A stretch of 64,000 nucleotides of DNA from Desulfobacterales bacterium (GTDB taxonomy: Bacteria > Desulfobacterota > Desulfobacteria > Desulfobacterales > Desulfosarcinaceae). A program made the translations under genes and the position numbers. The notes beneath the pieces were generated by a model, which made no database searches, had not been told where the DNA came from, and was given only the letters and a program-made list of their open reading frames with translations. Every line of letters begins with the position of its first letter. The first letter of the stretch is position 1. Positions 17,350-27,540 of this stretch are shown piece by piece. The stretch spans positions 1 through 64,000 of the forward strand of contig JACRDD010000009.1 of the NCBI GenBank assembly GCA_016218685.1, written 5' to 3'.

Positions 17350-20300
17350 ATGACCAAATTATTATTGACTGCCCTGAAGATTTTTCTGCTTCTGATTATC
17401 GTGGCCGCCATCGCCATCGGCGCGATCCTGCTGACCGATTATCGTGGCTGGTCCCGCTGGATCGCGGCCGCGGCCATGGCCGGACTCTTTTGCCTGGTCC
17501 TGGCGGTCTTGTTTCTGCGCCGCTATTACTACCGCCGCCGGGAGGCCAAGTTCGTCCAGCGGGTCGTGGATCAGGACCAGCAGGCCATCGCGGCGGCCCC
17601 GGCCCACGAACGCCGGCGCCTGGTGGAGTTGCAGGAGCGCTGGGCGGACGCCGTGGCCACGTTGCGGGCCTCGCGCCTGCGCCACCGGGGAGACCCCCTG
17701 TACCGCCTGCCCTGGTTCATGATTTTCGGCGAAACCGCTTCCGGTAAGTCCACTGCGGTCTCGCATGCCCGGCTCAAGAACATTCTTACGGATGCCGGCC
17801 CGGCCAAGGGCATTGCCAGCACCAAAAACTGTGACTGGTGGTTTTTCGAGAACGCCATCATCCTGGACACCGCCGGGCGTTATGCCGTACCCCTGGCCGA
17901 CGAGGACCGCGGCGAGTGGGAACGCTTCCTGGTGCTGCTGGCCAAATATCGGCGCAAGGAGCCGCTCAACGGGCTGATCGTCACCCTGCCGGCCGACCGG
18001 CTGCTGAACGACGGCGCCGACGCGCTGACCGAATACGGCCGCTCGATCCGCCTGCGCATCGACCAGCTCATGCGCGTGCTGGGGGCCAAGTTCCCGGTTT
18101 ACCTGCTGCTCACCAAGATCGATCTGGTACTGGGCATGACCGCCATGGCCGAGATCCTGCCCGAACCCTTGCGCGGCCAGGCCATGGGGCTCCTGAACGC
18201 CTCCGCGACCAGCGACCCCGATGAATTCCTGGATGCGGCCATGGCCCACATCTCCCGGCGGCTCAAGGACCTGCGCCTGCGCCTGGCGGCACGGGTGGGC
18301 AAGGCCGGCGGCCGGGCCGTGCTCTTCCCCGACGAATTCGAGCGCCTGGCACCGGCCATCCGGGCCTTCGTGGACGGCGCCTTTAACGAGAATCCCTATC
18401 AGGAAACACCGTTCTTCCGTGGTTTTTTCATCTCCAGCGGCCGCCAGTCCGGCCTGACCCGTTCCGGGGTGCTCGGCTCCCTGGAAAGCTTCAAGGAGTG
18501 TCGGTGGCGCCTGCCCGATACCGGCCTGGGCTTGTTTCTGAGCGACTTTTTCGATGCCATTCTGCCCAAGGACCGGGCCGGTCACAGGCCTTTGGGAGAA
18601 TATCTCTCCTGGCGCAAGGCCACCGCCAACCTGGCCCTGGGCGCCTGGCTGTTGCTGCTGCTCACGGGTATCGGCCTGGCCAGCTTCGCTTATATCCATG
18701 TCCGTCAAGCCATGCAGCCGGTCTATGCCTCCTTCGGCCAAACCCCGGTGCTGGGGGCCAATCTGGCCGATGACATGGTCACCCTGGGCCTGTTGCGTGA
18801 CCGCATTGTGGAGATGGAGCAGCGGCTAAACCGCCGCACCATGTCCGCCATGGGCTTCGACCAGGGGCGGCAGGCGCTGGAGGGTCTGAAGCGCAAGTAC
18901 AATCAATGGTTCCGGACCTTCCTGCTCGATCCCACCGATGCGGCCATGCGCGCCAAATTCATGGCCATGGAGGCCCACGCCCGGGAAGAGACCATGGCCC
19001 CTTATCTGGAGTACCTGGTCTGGCGCGTGGAGACGCTCAAGGCCCGCGAAGCGGGACATCCCCAGGCCGATGGATCGACTCCGGACGGACTGATGCGGGC
19101 CCTGGCATTGACCTTCGATGGCCGCATGCCGTACGTAAACGCCTTTTTCCCGGACATGTACCGCTCGTATGCCCTATGGGAAACCGATCCGGGGCTGCTC
19201 CGGCGCGAACGCACCGAGATGCAGGTGTGGGCCAACCGGATGGTCGAATTGGAGGGCAGGGACCTGCACTGGCTGGTGCATTGGGCCGCTGCGCGTCCCG
19301 GCCTGGCCGGCATCACCCTGGATGACTTCTGGCCCGGTCCCGGCCGGGTGGCGCAGGCGGCCCACATTTCCGCCGCCTTTACGGTCCAAGGCCAGGCGGA
19401 AATCGCGCGCCTGATCGATCAGCTCGTCCTGACGGCCGTGGATCAGGAGGCTTTCGATCGCCAAGTGCAAGATTTCTGGCAGTGGTATGCCCAGGAATTT
19501 GTCGCCGACTGGTCGCGCTTTGCCCATGACTTCGGGCAGGGCATGCGCAAGCTGCTGGTCAGGGAAGCGTGGCTGGGGGTCGGCGCGACCATGGCCACCC
19601 TGGACAACCCGTACTTCAAGTTCATCGCACGGGTGGAGGAAGAATTCGCCGCCATTCGGCCGATTCAGCCCCATGCGGAGATCGACCAACTGGCCCGCGC
19701 GTTTGTCTACATCACTCATGCGTATAAGGGCAAAAAGGACAAAGCCACCCTGGAGACAAAGATCGCCGAGAAGATGCAACGGCTCAAGGCCCATTTGGAA
19801 CAGATGGACGACACGCTGGCGGCGGTTGAGGAGTTTGAGGCGTACATGGCGCAACTGGACGCCATCGTTCCGGTCACGGCCACCACCAACGCGGCTTACC
19901 GTTTTGCCATCCAGAACCACGGCCAGGCGGCTACCGACGCGAATGCCTCGCCGGTGGTGCTCTCGCTGGACGCCCTGCATAAAATGCGCGCCTTGCTGGG
20001 TCTGGACCAAAAGGCGGAAGAGCCGTTCTGGCGTCTGATGGCCGGGCCGCTGGAATTTTTGATCACCCTGACCACCTACGAGACGGCTTGTGCCGTGAAC
20101 GAAATATGGCAATCCCAGGTGGTGGCGGAAACGGCGCGCACGCCGGAGCGCGAATTGTGGAATGCGCTGTTCGGGGAAAAGGGCCTGATCGGGGAATTTG
20201 TCTCCGGCCCGGCCAAGCCTTTCTTGCGGCGCACCCGGGACGGCTGGTCCCCCGGAGAGTGGATGGGCGTCAAGTTCCCGTTCCATGAAAGCTTCTTGTC

Positions 20301-20805
20301 CTTCCTGGACCAGAGCGCCATTCGACGGCAAGAGGTTCAACCCAAGTACACCGTATCCATCAATGCCGTACCCACCAATGTCAATCAGGAGGCCAAAAGC
20401 GAGCCTTTTCAGACCCGTTTGACCCTGCAGTGCGGCGCCCGGCAACAATCCCTGGACAACTTCAACGCGCCCAACAGCTTGGATTTTGTCTGGGAGCCGG
20501 CCACCTGTGACGACGTCAGCCTGACCATCTTCTTCCGGGAAGTCACCCTGACCCGCACATGGACGGGCCAATGGGGCTTCCGGGACTTTCTGCGCGCATT
20601 CCGGGATGGGCGCGAGGTGTTTATGCCGGAAGAGTTCCCGCAGGATAAAGAGATCCTGGACGGACTCGGGGTAAAGCAAATCCAGGTCACTTACCGGTTC
20701 CGCAACGCCGACCCGATCCTGGGCATCGAAAACTACCCGAAGCTGCAAGTGCCCGAACGGGCCACCCACTGCTGGTCCGGGCTGGGCCAAGGAGTCCCGC
20801 CATGA
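17350..20805 (+). CDS. tssM: T6SS inner-membrane protein TssM (IcmF family)
   Basis: This 1151-residue protein has two N-terminal membrane helices (about residues 5-55), a cytoplasmic NTPase-like domain with an intact P-loop GETASGKST at about 127-135 followed by the switch-type ILDTAGRYA, a third membrane helix near 425-445 and a long periplasmic part ending in beta-rich VGWEP-like strands (LDFVWEPATCDDVSL). It is the standard IcmF layout and length. TssM spans the envelope from TssL to TssJ. The 3' end overlaps the AMIN-domain gene by four bases. Confidence 0.95.
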   Translation: MTKLLLTALKIFLLLIIVAAIAIGAILLTDYRGWSRWIAAAAMAGLFCLVLAVLFLRRYYYRRREAKFVQRVVDQDQQAIAAAPAHERRRLVELQERWADAVATLRASRLRHRGDPLYRLPWFMIFGETASGKSTAVSHARLKNILTDAGPAKGIASTKNCDWWFFENAIILDTAGRYAVPLADEDRGEWERFLVLLAKYRRKEPLNGLIVTLPADRLLNDGADALTEYGRSIRLRIDQLMRVLGAKFPVYLLLTKIDLVLGMTAMAEILPEPLRGQAMGLLNASATSDPDEFLDAAMAHISRRLKDLRLRLAARVGKAGGRAVLFPDEFERLAPAIRAFVDGAFNENPYQETPFFRGFFISSGRQSGLTRSGVLGSLESFKECRWRLPDTGLGLFLSDFFDAILPKDRAGHRPLGEYLSWRKATANLALGAWLLLLLTGIGLASFAYIHVRQAMQPVYASFGQTPVLGANLADDMVTLGLLRDRIVEMEQRLNRRTMSAMGFDQGRQALEGLKRKYNQWFRTFLLDPTDAAMRAKFMAMEAHAREETMAPYLEYLVWRVETLKAREAGHPQADGSTPDGLMRALALTFDGRMPYVNAFFPDMYRSYALWETDPGLLRRERTEMQVWANRMVELEGRDLHWLVHWAAARPGLAGITLDDFWPGPGRVAQAAHISAAFTVQGQAEIARLIDQLVLTAVDQEAFDRQVQDFWQWYAQEFVADWSRFAHDFGQGMRKLLVREAWLGVGATMATLDNPYFKFIARVEEEFAAIRPIQPHAEIDQLARAFVYITHAYKGKKDKATLETKIAEKMQRLKAHLEQMDDTLAAVEEFEAYMAQLDAIVPVTATTNAAYRFAIQNHGQAATDANASPVVLSLDALHKMRALLGLDQKAEEPFWRLMAGPLEFLITLTTYETACAVNEIWQSQVVAETARTPERELWNALFGEKGLIGEFVSGPAKPFLRRTRDGWSPGEWMGVKFPFHESFLSFLDQSAIRRQEVQPKYTVSINAVPTNVNQEAKSEPFQTRLTLQCGARQQSLDNFNAPNSLDFVWEPATCDDVSLTIFFREVTLTRTWTGQWGFRDFLRAFRDGREVFMPEEFPQDKEILDGLGVKQIQVTYRFRNADPILGIENYPKLQVPERATHCWSGLGQGVPP

Positions 20806-21461
20806 GCGCGCTGCACACGTCCCGCGCTCCTTGGGTCCTGCTGGCCGTGTTTTGCGCGGCGGCCCTGATCGTTTTTGCCGTGGCCATCGACCGGGACGTC
20901 GCCCTGATCCGCGACATGGCTTCTGCCCCCAAAACGCCGGCGCATGTCGTCCGCATGCCGATCGTGCTCGCAGAAAAGCCAACCATCCGGGTCGAACCGC
21001 CGGGCGAGCATGCCAGGCCCACGCCGACCGCCACCCATGCGGAGCCACCGCCGGCGCACTCCCCATCCGCGCATACGGAAATCGTAAAACCTTCACCCAC
21101 GCCACTGCCCCCCACGCCGTCGCCGGATGTGGCGGGCACGCTGCTGTCGCATGCGTTCAAAACGGCCGATGCGGGATTCGAAGCCCGCTTCCGGACGGAC
21201 AAGCCCGTCAGCGGAGCCAGGCTCGCATTCAGGTCCGCTCCGGCCATGTGGGTGGTGGATCTGCCCGGCACCTGGAAAAATAGAGCCCGCCGAGACGTGA
21301 CCATCGACCAAGGCCCCATCCGCCGGGTGGCCATCGGCGAACATCCGAACTTCTTGCGGATCGTCTTATACTACCGGGACGCGAACCGTTCCAAGCCGTC
21401 CATGGCGCCGATGGCCCTGGAAGCAGAGAACGGTTTCACCGTGATTGTTCCAAACCCCTGA
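20802..21461 (+). CDS. membrane-anchored AMIN-domain protein of the T6SS locus
   Basis: A 219-residue protein with an N-terminal membrane anchor (about residues 8-26), a proline/histidine-rich linker (about 60-110) and a C-terminal AMIN-like beta domain. The last contains ARLAFRSAPAMWVVDLPGTW and GPIRRVAIGEHPNFLRIVLY. AMIN domains bind peptidoglycan in amidases and pilus secretins. Overlap with tssM (ATGA) and position before vgrG tie it to the secretion system. Because TssL here lacks a wall-binding extension, this protein may do that job; this is inference. No catalytic amidase domain is present. Confidence 0.75.
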   Translation: MSALHTSRAPWVLLAVFCAAALIVFAVAIDRDVALIRDMASAPKTPAHVVRMPIVLAEKPTIRVEPPGEHARPTPTATHAEPPPAHSPSAHTEIVKPSPTPLPPTPSPDVAGTLLSHAFKTADAGFEARFRTDKPVSGARLAFRSAPAMWVVDLPGTWKNRARRDVTIDQGPIRRVAIGEHPNFLRIVLYYRDANRSKPSMAPMALEAENGFTVIVPNP

Positions 21462-21507
21462 ACGGGGCGTGAACGTGCAGGGATAAACGATGCAAAGGAG
21501 CGCAGCC

Positions 21508-23832
21508 ATGCCTCAATTGAAAGAAAACGCATTCACCTTTGAAAGCAAGGGCCTGCCCAAGGATACCTTCAGCGTGGTGAACTTTTCCGGAGAAGAAGGA
21601 TTGTCGAGCCTCTACCGTTTCGAAATTCAGTTGATCTCGGAACGGCAGGACCTCGACCTTACGGCGTTGCTGCAAAATCCGGCCACCTTTACCATCAAGG
21701 GCCGCTTCGCGAACGGTCCGGATCTGCCCTTTCACGGTATCCTGTCCGGCTTCGAGCAGATGCACCGGTTCGGGCCGTATACGTTTTACCGCACAGAACT
21801 GCGGCCCAAGTTGTGGTGGCTGACCCTGACCCATCACAACCAGGTGTTCCTGGACAAGCCGATCGATCCGTTGCTGACCGCGGTGCTCAAGGATGGCGGC
21901 CTGGCCCCGGGCGTGGATTTCGAGTTCCGTTTGCAGGGCAAGTACGACCCCCGGGAGTATGTCTGCCAATACGGGGAGTCCCACTTCGGCTTTGTCTCCC
22001 GCTGGCTGGAGCGCGAAGGGGCCTACTATTGGTTCGAACAGGGGGAAAAGTCCGAAAAGATGATTGCCGCCGACACCGTCATGGCCCACGCGCCTTTGCC
22101 CGGGCACGAGACCTTTCTCTACAGCCCCATGTCGGGCCTGGATGGGGGCGACGTGGATAAAACGATCAAGCGCTTCACCCTGAAGCAGAGCCCCCTGCCC
22201 AAGAATGTGCTGCTCCGGGACTACAACTACATGAAGCCCAGCCTGGACCTGGAGGGCAAGGCGCATGTCCATGACCAGGGCCGCGGCGCGATCTATCTGT
22301 ACGGCGAGCATTTCGTGGACAAGATCGAAGGCCAGCGCCTGGCCAAGGTCCGGGCCGAGGAGTACTTGTGCCGGGAGAAGATTTTCAGCGCGCACTCTTC
22401 CATACCGGCGGTCCGGCCGGGCTATCTCTTCAATCTGCAACGGCACTACAGCCCGGACTTCAACCGGCAATATCTGACCACCGGCGTGCATCACGAGGGC
22501 AGCCAGGCGCGCTACCTGGTCAGCGGTTTGGGCCTCGGCGATCTTGAAGATAAAGACGGGCTCTTCTACCGCAACACCTTCACCTGCATTCCGGGCGGCG
22601 TCCAATTCCGGCCGCCCCGGACGACCCCCAAGCCGCGCATATCCGGTTCCCTCTCGGCCAAGATCGACGCCGCCGGTTCGGGCCAGTACGCCGAGCTCGA
22701 CGAACACGGTCGCTACAAGGTGATCCTGCCCTTCGACCTCTCCGGCCGCAAGGACGGCAAGGCCTCGGCCTGGGTGCGCATGATGCAGCCTTACGCCGGG
22801 CAGGGCATGGGCTTCCACGCCCCGCTGCACAAGGGCACGGAAGTACTGCTCTCGTTCATCGAGGGCGACCCGGACCGGCCGGTGATCTCCGGTGCCATTC
22901 CCAATGCCGAAACCCCCAGCCCGGTGCGCGACGAGAACCAGACTCAGATCCGTTTGGTTTCGAGCAGCGGCAACGTGATGCACATGGAAGATCAGGAGGG
23001 CAAGCAGCGTATCCTGATGCACTCTCCCCAAAGCGGGTCGTTCATTCGCGTAGGGTATAAGAACGATCCCGACGACCTTGAAGAAAAGGAGGAGAAAGAG
23101 CCCGCGGAGGAGGAAGACAACACCAGGGACGTGGACGATCCCCAGGGCGATTGCATGAAGGACAATACCCACGGTATCAAGTTAAAATCCGAAAAGACCA
23201 TGACCTTCGAATGCGGCGACGCCTGCACCATTGTGCATGGCGATGACTTTTACCGGGTCAATGGAGAGGAACGCTACATCATCGACGGTTCAGCGACGGA
23301 ATTTGTAGGCGGTCCAATGACCAATATGGTCGGCGGCAACGCCTTTGAGGGCGTGCTGGGGTTTGCCGAGGATGTGTTTATCGGCTTGAAGACCGACCTG
23401 TCTCTGGCCGGCGCTTTTGAACTGGAGTCGATTGTCAAGGGCGAGGTGGGGCTGGGCTGGAAGTGGACTTTCCACGAGATGAAGGAGAAGTTCCATGTCG
23501 AGAAGAGCGAGATCAACGTGCTCAAGCATGAACTGGAAGGGGAGATCCACAAATTGGTGGCCGAAAAAAACGAACTGGCCGCAAACATGACTCAACTGGT
23601 GGCATCTTCCGAGCAGTTGGCCGGGAGTGTAAAAAAGTTAGCCGGGACGACCGCTACTTTGAACGCTGTGGTGAGCGCATGCAATGGAGATGAGAATAAA
23701 CTCGCGGGAAGTGTTACCAAATGCGTGGGGAATACCTTGGCGGCCATAGGAACAGACGTTAAAACGATCGGTGAAAAATTAGATACTTTAGGGTCACACA
23801 CCCAGCTTGCAGGCATCAAGGAAATTCTCTAA
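21508..23832 (+). CDS. vgrG: T6SS spike protein VgrG with acidic linker and coiled C-terminal tail
   Basis: From ATG 21508 (AAGGAG about 8 bases upstream; ATG 21490 has none) the product is 774 residues. Residues about 1-480 are the gp27/gp5 core: FSVVNFSGEEGLSSLYRFEI, PYTFYRTELRPKLWWL, AEEYLCREKIFSA, an OB fold with AWVRMMQPYAGQGMGFH, and SGAIPNAETPSPV. A strongly acidic insert (about 525-555) follows, then gp5-like strands, then a tail of roughly 120 residues with repeated KLA/QLA heptad-like spacing that looks coiled. The tail is not a toxin domain I recognise and may bind the downstream adaptor or PAAR-like partner. The DUF2169 gene starts three bases after the stop. Confidence 0.93.
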   Translation: MPQLKENAFTFESKGLPKDTFSVVNFSGEEGLSSLYRFEIQLISERQDLDLTALLQNPATFTIKGRFANGPDLPFHGILSGFEQMHRFGPYTFYRTELRPKLWWLTLTHHNQVFLDKPIDPLLTAVLKDGGLAPGVDFEFRLQGKYDPREYVCQYGESHFGFVSRWLEREGAYYWFEQGEKSEKMIAADTVMAHAPLPGHETFLYSPMSGLDGGDVDKTIKRFTLKQSPLPKNVLLRDYNYMKPSLDLEGKAHVHDQGRGAIYLYGEHFVDKIEGQRLAKVRAEEYLCREKIFSAHSSIPAVRPGYLFNLQRHYSPDFNRQYLTTGVHHEGSQARYLVSGLGLGDLEDKDGLFYRNTFTCIPGGVQFRPPRTTPKPRISGSLSAKIDAAGSGQYAELDEHGRYKVILPFDLSGRKDGKASAWVRMMQPYAGQGMGFHAPLHKGTEVLLSFIEGDPDRPVISGAIPNAETPSPVRDENQTQIRLVSSSGNVMHMEDQEGKQRILMHSPQSGSFIRVGYKNDPDDLEEKEEKEPAEEEDNTRDVDDPQGDCMKDNTHGIKLKSEKTMTFECGDACTIVHGDDFYRVNGEERYIIDGSATEFVGGPMTNMVGGNAFEGVLGFAEDVFIGLKTDLSLAGAFELESIVKGEVGLGWKWTFHEMKEKFHVEKSEINVLKHELEGEIHKLVAEKNELAANMTQLVASSEQLAGSVKKLAGTTATLNAVVSACNGDENKLAGSVTKCVGNTLAAIGTDVKTIGEKLDTLGSHTQLAGIKEIL

Positions 23833-23835
23833 GCC

Positions 23836-26800
23836 ATGAAAATTTTCAAAGAGCGCCGTCACGCCCTGATCAATCGCCCCGTGGAGATCAAGGGCGTCAA
23901 CTACCTGAGCCTGGGCTTGATGCTATACTTCGACCTCACGGCCCCGGATGACCTGCACACCGAGCAGGCGCTTTGGCAAGAGTTGACCCCGTTGCTGGGT
24001 CAAGGTTACCTGGACCAGGGCTGGCCCAAGCCGAGGGGCGAAGTGTTGTGCCTGGGGGCCTGTCACGCCCCGCGCGGCAAATCCGTGTCCGCGGCCCAGG
24101 TGCGGCTCAAGGTCGGCCCCGTGGACAAGACATTAAGTGTCTTCGGCGACCGTTTTTGGCAAACCGGACCGGAAGGTCTGGCGCGCTTGAGCCAGGCCCT
24201 GCCTTTTACCTCGATGCCCCTGGACTGGGCCCATGCCTTTGGCGGGCCTGACTTTAAAGAAAATCCCCTGGGCAAGGGACTTGCCCCGCTGCGCCAGGCC
24301 GACGGCGCCACCGTGGTGCCCCTGCCCAACATCGAGGGGCCGACCTTGATCGGCGCACCCACGGACCGGCCCGTGCCGGTCGGATTGGCCCCCCTGGACA
24401 TGCTGTGGCCCCAGCGGGCCAAAAAAAACGGGACTTACGACGATGCCTGGCTCAAGGAACGTTGGCCGGCCCTGCCCGACGACATGAACTACGAATTCTT
24501 CTGCATGGCCCCGGAGGACCAGTACCTGACCGGCTTTTTCCAAGGCAGCGAGCGCATCGAAATCGCGGGCATGCACCCGGATATGCCGCTGATCGCCTCG
24601 CGCCTGCCCCGGCGCCGGGTGCGCGCCTTTGTCACCCGGCGTGACCCCGAGGCGCCGGAAGATCTGGCCAAGGCCGCCTTCGAGGAGGTGGGCCTGCGGC
24701 CCGAAACCCTCTGGCTCTTTCCCGAAATATTGCGCGGTGTATTGCTTTTGCGCGGCCTGACGCGCTGTTCGGACGACGAGTATACGGACCTGGCGCGCCT
24801 GTTCACGGCGGACGAGGACCCGGCCGAAGCGCCCAAGGCGATCGAATACTACCGGGACGAACAACTCAAAAAGGCGGACCTGGGAGTCCCCTTCGACCCG
24901 GCCATGCAGCAGAAATTTCGGCAGGAGATGGCCAAGGCCGCCAAAAAAGTGTTGAACCTGCCCAAGGCCATCAAGCAGCAGCTGGCCGCCCATCAGGGCC
25001 AGGAACCGGCCATGCGTTACAGCCCGCAGGACCTGGGCCGCTTGATGGATGCCAATCTGGCCACGGTTAGAAGTACGATCGATACGGTGGAAGCCACGGC
25101 CACCGATCTGCACAGCCGCTTCGGGCACATGGCCGAGATTGACTTCGGTCTCTTCAACCGCTTCCGGGCCCACGCCGATGCCATGCAGGCCAAGGCCGCG
25201 GCGCTGGTGGCCAAGGGGCAGGCCATCGAGCAGCAACGCGATGCCATGGTCGGCAAGGCCAAAGAAATTTTAAAAAGGCCGGAAATCAAACCCTTGTTGG
25301 TCAAAGGTGGTATCGACCCCGAGACCCTTCTGACGCCGACCGCGGAGCCGCCCTTTCACGCCCGGGGCTTTCCCCTGCTGGTCTCCTGGAGGCTCGGGCT
25401 CAAGCTGGATGCCGGACGCCAACGCCAACTGCGCGACCTGGGCCTTGAGCCGGATACCATCGCCAACCGCTGGCTGGCCTGGAACCCGGCGCCGCGGGAA
25501 GAACGGGCCGAGGATTGGGGGCTGAAAGCCGCGCCGGGCCAAGAGCGCTTCACCATCCCCGCCGGGCTGGTGCTGCCCCGTTTTGCCGGACGCCAACTGG
25601 TCCGGCTGCTGATTCGGCCCGAACCGCTGAGTTCCGCCAAGGACGAGATGCTGGTCCCGGGCTCGCTGGCCGATCCGCTCTTTCTCGAGGCGGCCGCGGA
25701 ACAGCACGTCGTGGCCATCGTGCCGGACGAGCTCTCCGCCGCTTACGTGGAGCAGGAGGCCGGCGACTTTGCCCATGTGGCCGTCTGCCCCGCGCCGGGC
25801 GGTGCCTTGCCCAAGCCGGCCGCGGAAAGGATCGAGGCCGGTGCCCTGCCCATCGTCGTCTTGGCCGAGCACGGCATATGGGCCGATCAGGCGGCGCTTT
25901 TCCAAAAGGCCCTGCCGGGGTGCCGTTTCGCGCGGTTGCCCGAAGCCCAAGCGTTTTTTTCGCCCCATGCCGGGCCCAAGGATTTGCGCCAAGCCATCGT
26001 GGAACAGTTGCCGCCCGAGCAGGCCGCCCGGCACGCCTTGATTTTCGATGCGCCCGGCGCCGCCAAACAGCCGGGGGCCAAAAAATTGGAAGATATCATT
26101 TCCGCGGACGGCATGAGCAAAATGATCCGGGAGGGCTATGCCAAAGGATTTGCGGACAAGCAGGCCGTTTTCGAGGCCCGCAAGGCCGATCTGCTGCAAA
26201 AGGCCGAAGCGGCCAAGGCGCGCATGGGCCGGGAGGGCTTCATCGCCCCGGAATCGCCGCCGGCCGCCGGCCCCCGGCCCATGGCCGCGGAGCTGGGCGA
26301 ACGCGCCGACCAGGTGGCCGCCATGCGCGACAAGCTGAAGCAGATGGGCTCCCTTGCGCCGGACGAGGAGGCCGAGTTCGACAAGGCCATCGCCCGGCTG
26401 CGGGAGATAGGCCCCCAATGGGATGTCCAAAAGTCCGAGGGCATGGCCCGGCTCAAGGCCTTTGAGCTGCCGCCCGAAGCCCAGGCCGCCTTTGCCAAGG
26501 CCGGCATGGACCCGGCCAAGTTCAAGCCCCAGCCGCCGGAGATGGTGGCCAAGGCCATGGCCGGCCAGGCCGACCTCAAGGGCACAACCCTGAAGGGCTT
26601 GGATCTTAGCAAGCAGAACCTCAGGGGTTTGGACCTTAGCGAGGTTCGGGCCGAGGCCTGCCTCTTCAAGGGCGCCGATCTGACGGGCGCCAAGCTGGAC
26701 GGCGCCATGTTTCAAAAATGCGATTTCTCCGCGGCCGACCTCTCCAAGGTCTCTTTAGGCCGCACCGTGTTCAAGGCGTGTGTTTTTGCCAATGCCCTTC

Positions 26801-27540
26801 TGGTGGAAGTCGCGGCCGAGATGCCTGTGTTTCAAGAATGCGACCTGACCGGCGCGGACCTGTCCCGCGCCCGGCTCAATCAGGCCGTGTTCCAGAAGGG
26901 CGTGTTCGCGCAGGTCTGCCTGATGCAGGCCGATCTGCGTTTGTCCATCGTCTCCGACACCAGTGCGGCCGGATTGCGGGCCGCCGGGGCGCGCTTCGAA
27001 AAGTGCGTATTCAAGAAGGTCGATCTGAGCAAGGCCGCGTTGGGCGGCATCACCACCGATGCGCTGCTGTGGCACACCTGTACCGGCGAAATGGTCACCC
27101 TGGCGGGCTCCGATCTGTTCAAATTCCGGATCTCCCATGACTCGGTCTTTCCGGGGCTCAATCTGGCCGGGATCACCTGGAAACAGGGCTATTGCCGCAA
27201 ATCCAACCTCTCCCAGGCCGATCTCCAAGGGGCCAGGCTGGAACGCACCATTTTCGAATCCTGCGATCTGACCCGCGCCAATCTGAATAAGGCCGGCCTG
27301 GTGCGCTGCCGCTTTCTCAAATGCGACCTTGAAGCCGCCAGCCTGCGCCACGCCAATTTACACTTGGCCTCGGTGCGCAAATCGCGCCTGGTCAATGCCG
27401 ATCTGGACGGGGCCAACTGCTTTGCCGTGGATTTCTGGCGCGCCGTGCTGGGGCAAACCCGCATGGAGGGTACCAACCTCAAGCGTACGCTTTTGGCATC
27501 CCACCAGGACGCGCTCCAACGGGAGGGCCTGATCCGATGA
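23836..27540 (+). CDS. DUF2169 adaptor fused to pentapeptide repeats
   Basis: A 1234-residue protein. Residues about 1-320 are a DUF2169 domain (SVFGDRFWQTGPEG, SMPLDWAHAFGGPDFKENPLGKG, NYEFFCMAPEDQYL). DUF2169 proteins are found beside VgrG/PAAR effectors and are thought to act as loading adaptors. Residues about 370-530 are helical, about 530-700 contain a second folded region, 700-900 are helical and charged, and about 905-1225 form pentapeptide repeats (A-D/N-L-x-x type, such as LKGLDLSKQNLRGLDLS). Such repeats build a right-handed beta-helix that could extend the spike. The stop overlaps the next pentapeptide gene by four bases. Confidence 0.88.
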   Translation: MKIFKERRHALINRPVEIKGVNYLSLGLMLYFDLTAPDDLHTEQALWQELTPLLGQGYLDQGWPKPRGEVLCLGACHAPRGKSVSAAQVRLKVGPVDKTLSVFGDRFWQTGPEGLARLSQALPFTSMPLDWAHAFGGPDFKENPLGKGLAPLRQADGATVVPLPNIEGPTLIGAPTDRPVPVGLAPLDMLWPQRAKKNGTYDDAWLKERWPALPDDMNYEFFCMAPEDQYLTGFFQGSERIEIAGMHPDMPLIASRLPRRRVRAFVTRRDPEAPEDLAKAAFEEVGLRPETLWLFPEILRGVLLLRGLTRCSDDEYTDLARLFTADEDPAEAPKAIEYYRDEQLKKADLGVPFDPAMQQKFRQEMAKAAKKVLNLPKAIKQQLAAHQGQEPAMRYSPQDLGRLMDANLATVRSTIDTVEATATDLHSRFGHMAEIDFGLFNRFRAHADAMQAKAAALVAKGQAIEQQRDAMVGKAKEILKRPEIKPLLVKGGIDPETLLTPTAEPPFHARGFPLLVSWRLGLKLDAGRQRQLRDLGLEPDTIANRWLAWNPAPREERAEDWGLKAAPGQERFTIPAGLVLPRFAGRQLVRLLIRPEPLSSAKDEMLVPGSLADPLFLEAAAEQHVVAIVPDELSAAYVEQEAGDFAHVAVCPAPGGALPKPAAERIEAGALPIVVLAEHGIWADQAALFQKALPGCRFARLPEAQAFFSPHAGPKDLRQAIVEQLPPEQAARHALIFDAPGAAKQPGAKKLEDIISADGMSKMIREGYAKGFADKQAVFEARKADLLQKAEAAKARMGREGFIAPESPPAAGPRPMAAELGERADQVAAMRDKLKQMGSLAPDEEAEFDKAIARLREIGPQWDVQKSEGMARLKAFELPPEAQAAFAKAGMDPAKFKPQPPEMVAKAMAGQADLKGTTLKGLDLSKQNLRGLDLSEVRAEACLFKGADLTGAKLDGAMFQKCDFSAADLSKVSLGRTVFKACVFANALLVEVAAEMPVFQECDLTGADLSRARLNQAVFQKGVFAQVCLMQADLRLSIVSDTSAAGLRAAGARFEKCVFKKVDLSKAALGGITTDALLWHTCTGEMVTLAGSDLFKFRISHDSVFPGLNLAGITWKQGYCRKSNLSQADLQGARLERTIFESCDLTRANLNKAGLVRCRFLKCDLEAASLRHANLHLASVRKSRLVNADLDGANCFAVDFWRAVLGQTRMEGTNLKRTLLASHQDALQREGLIR

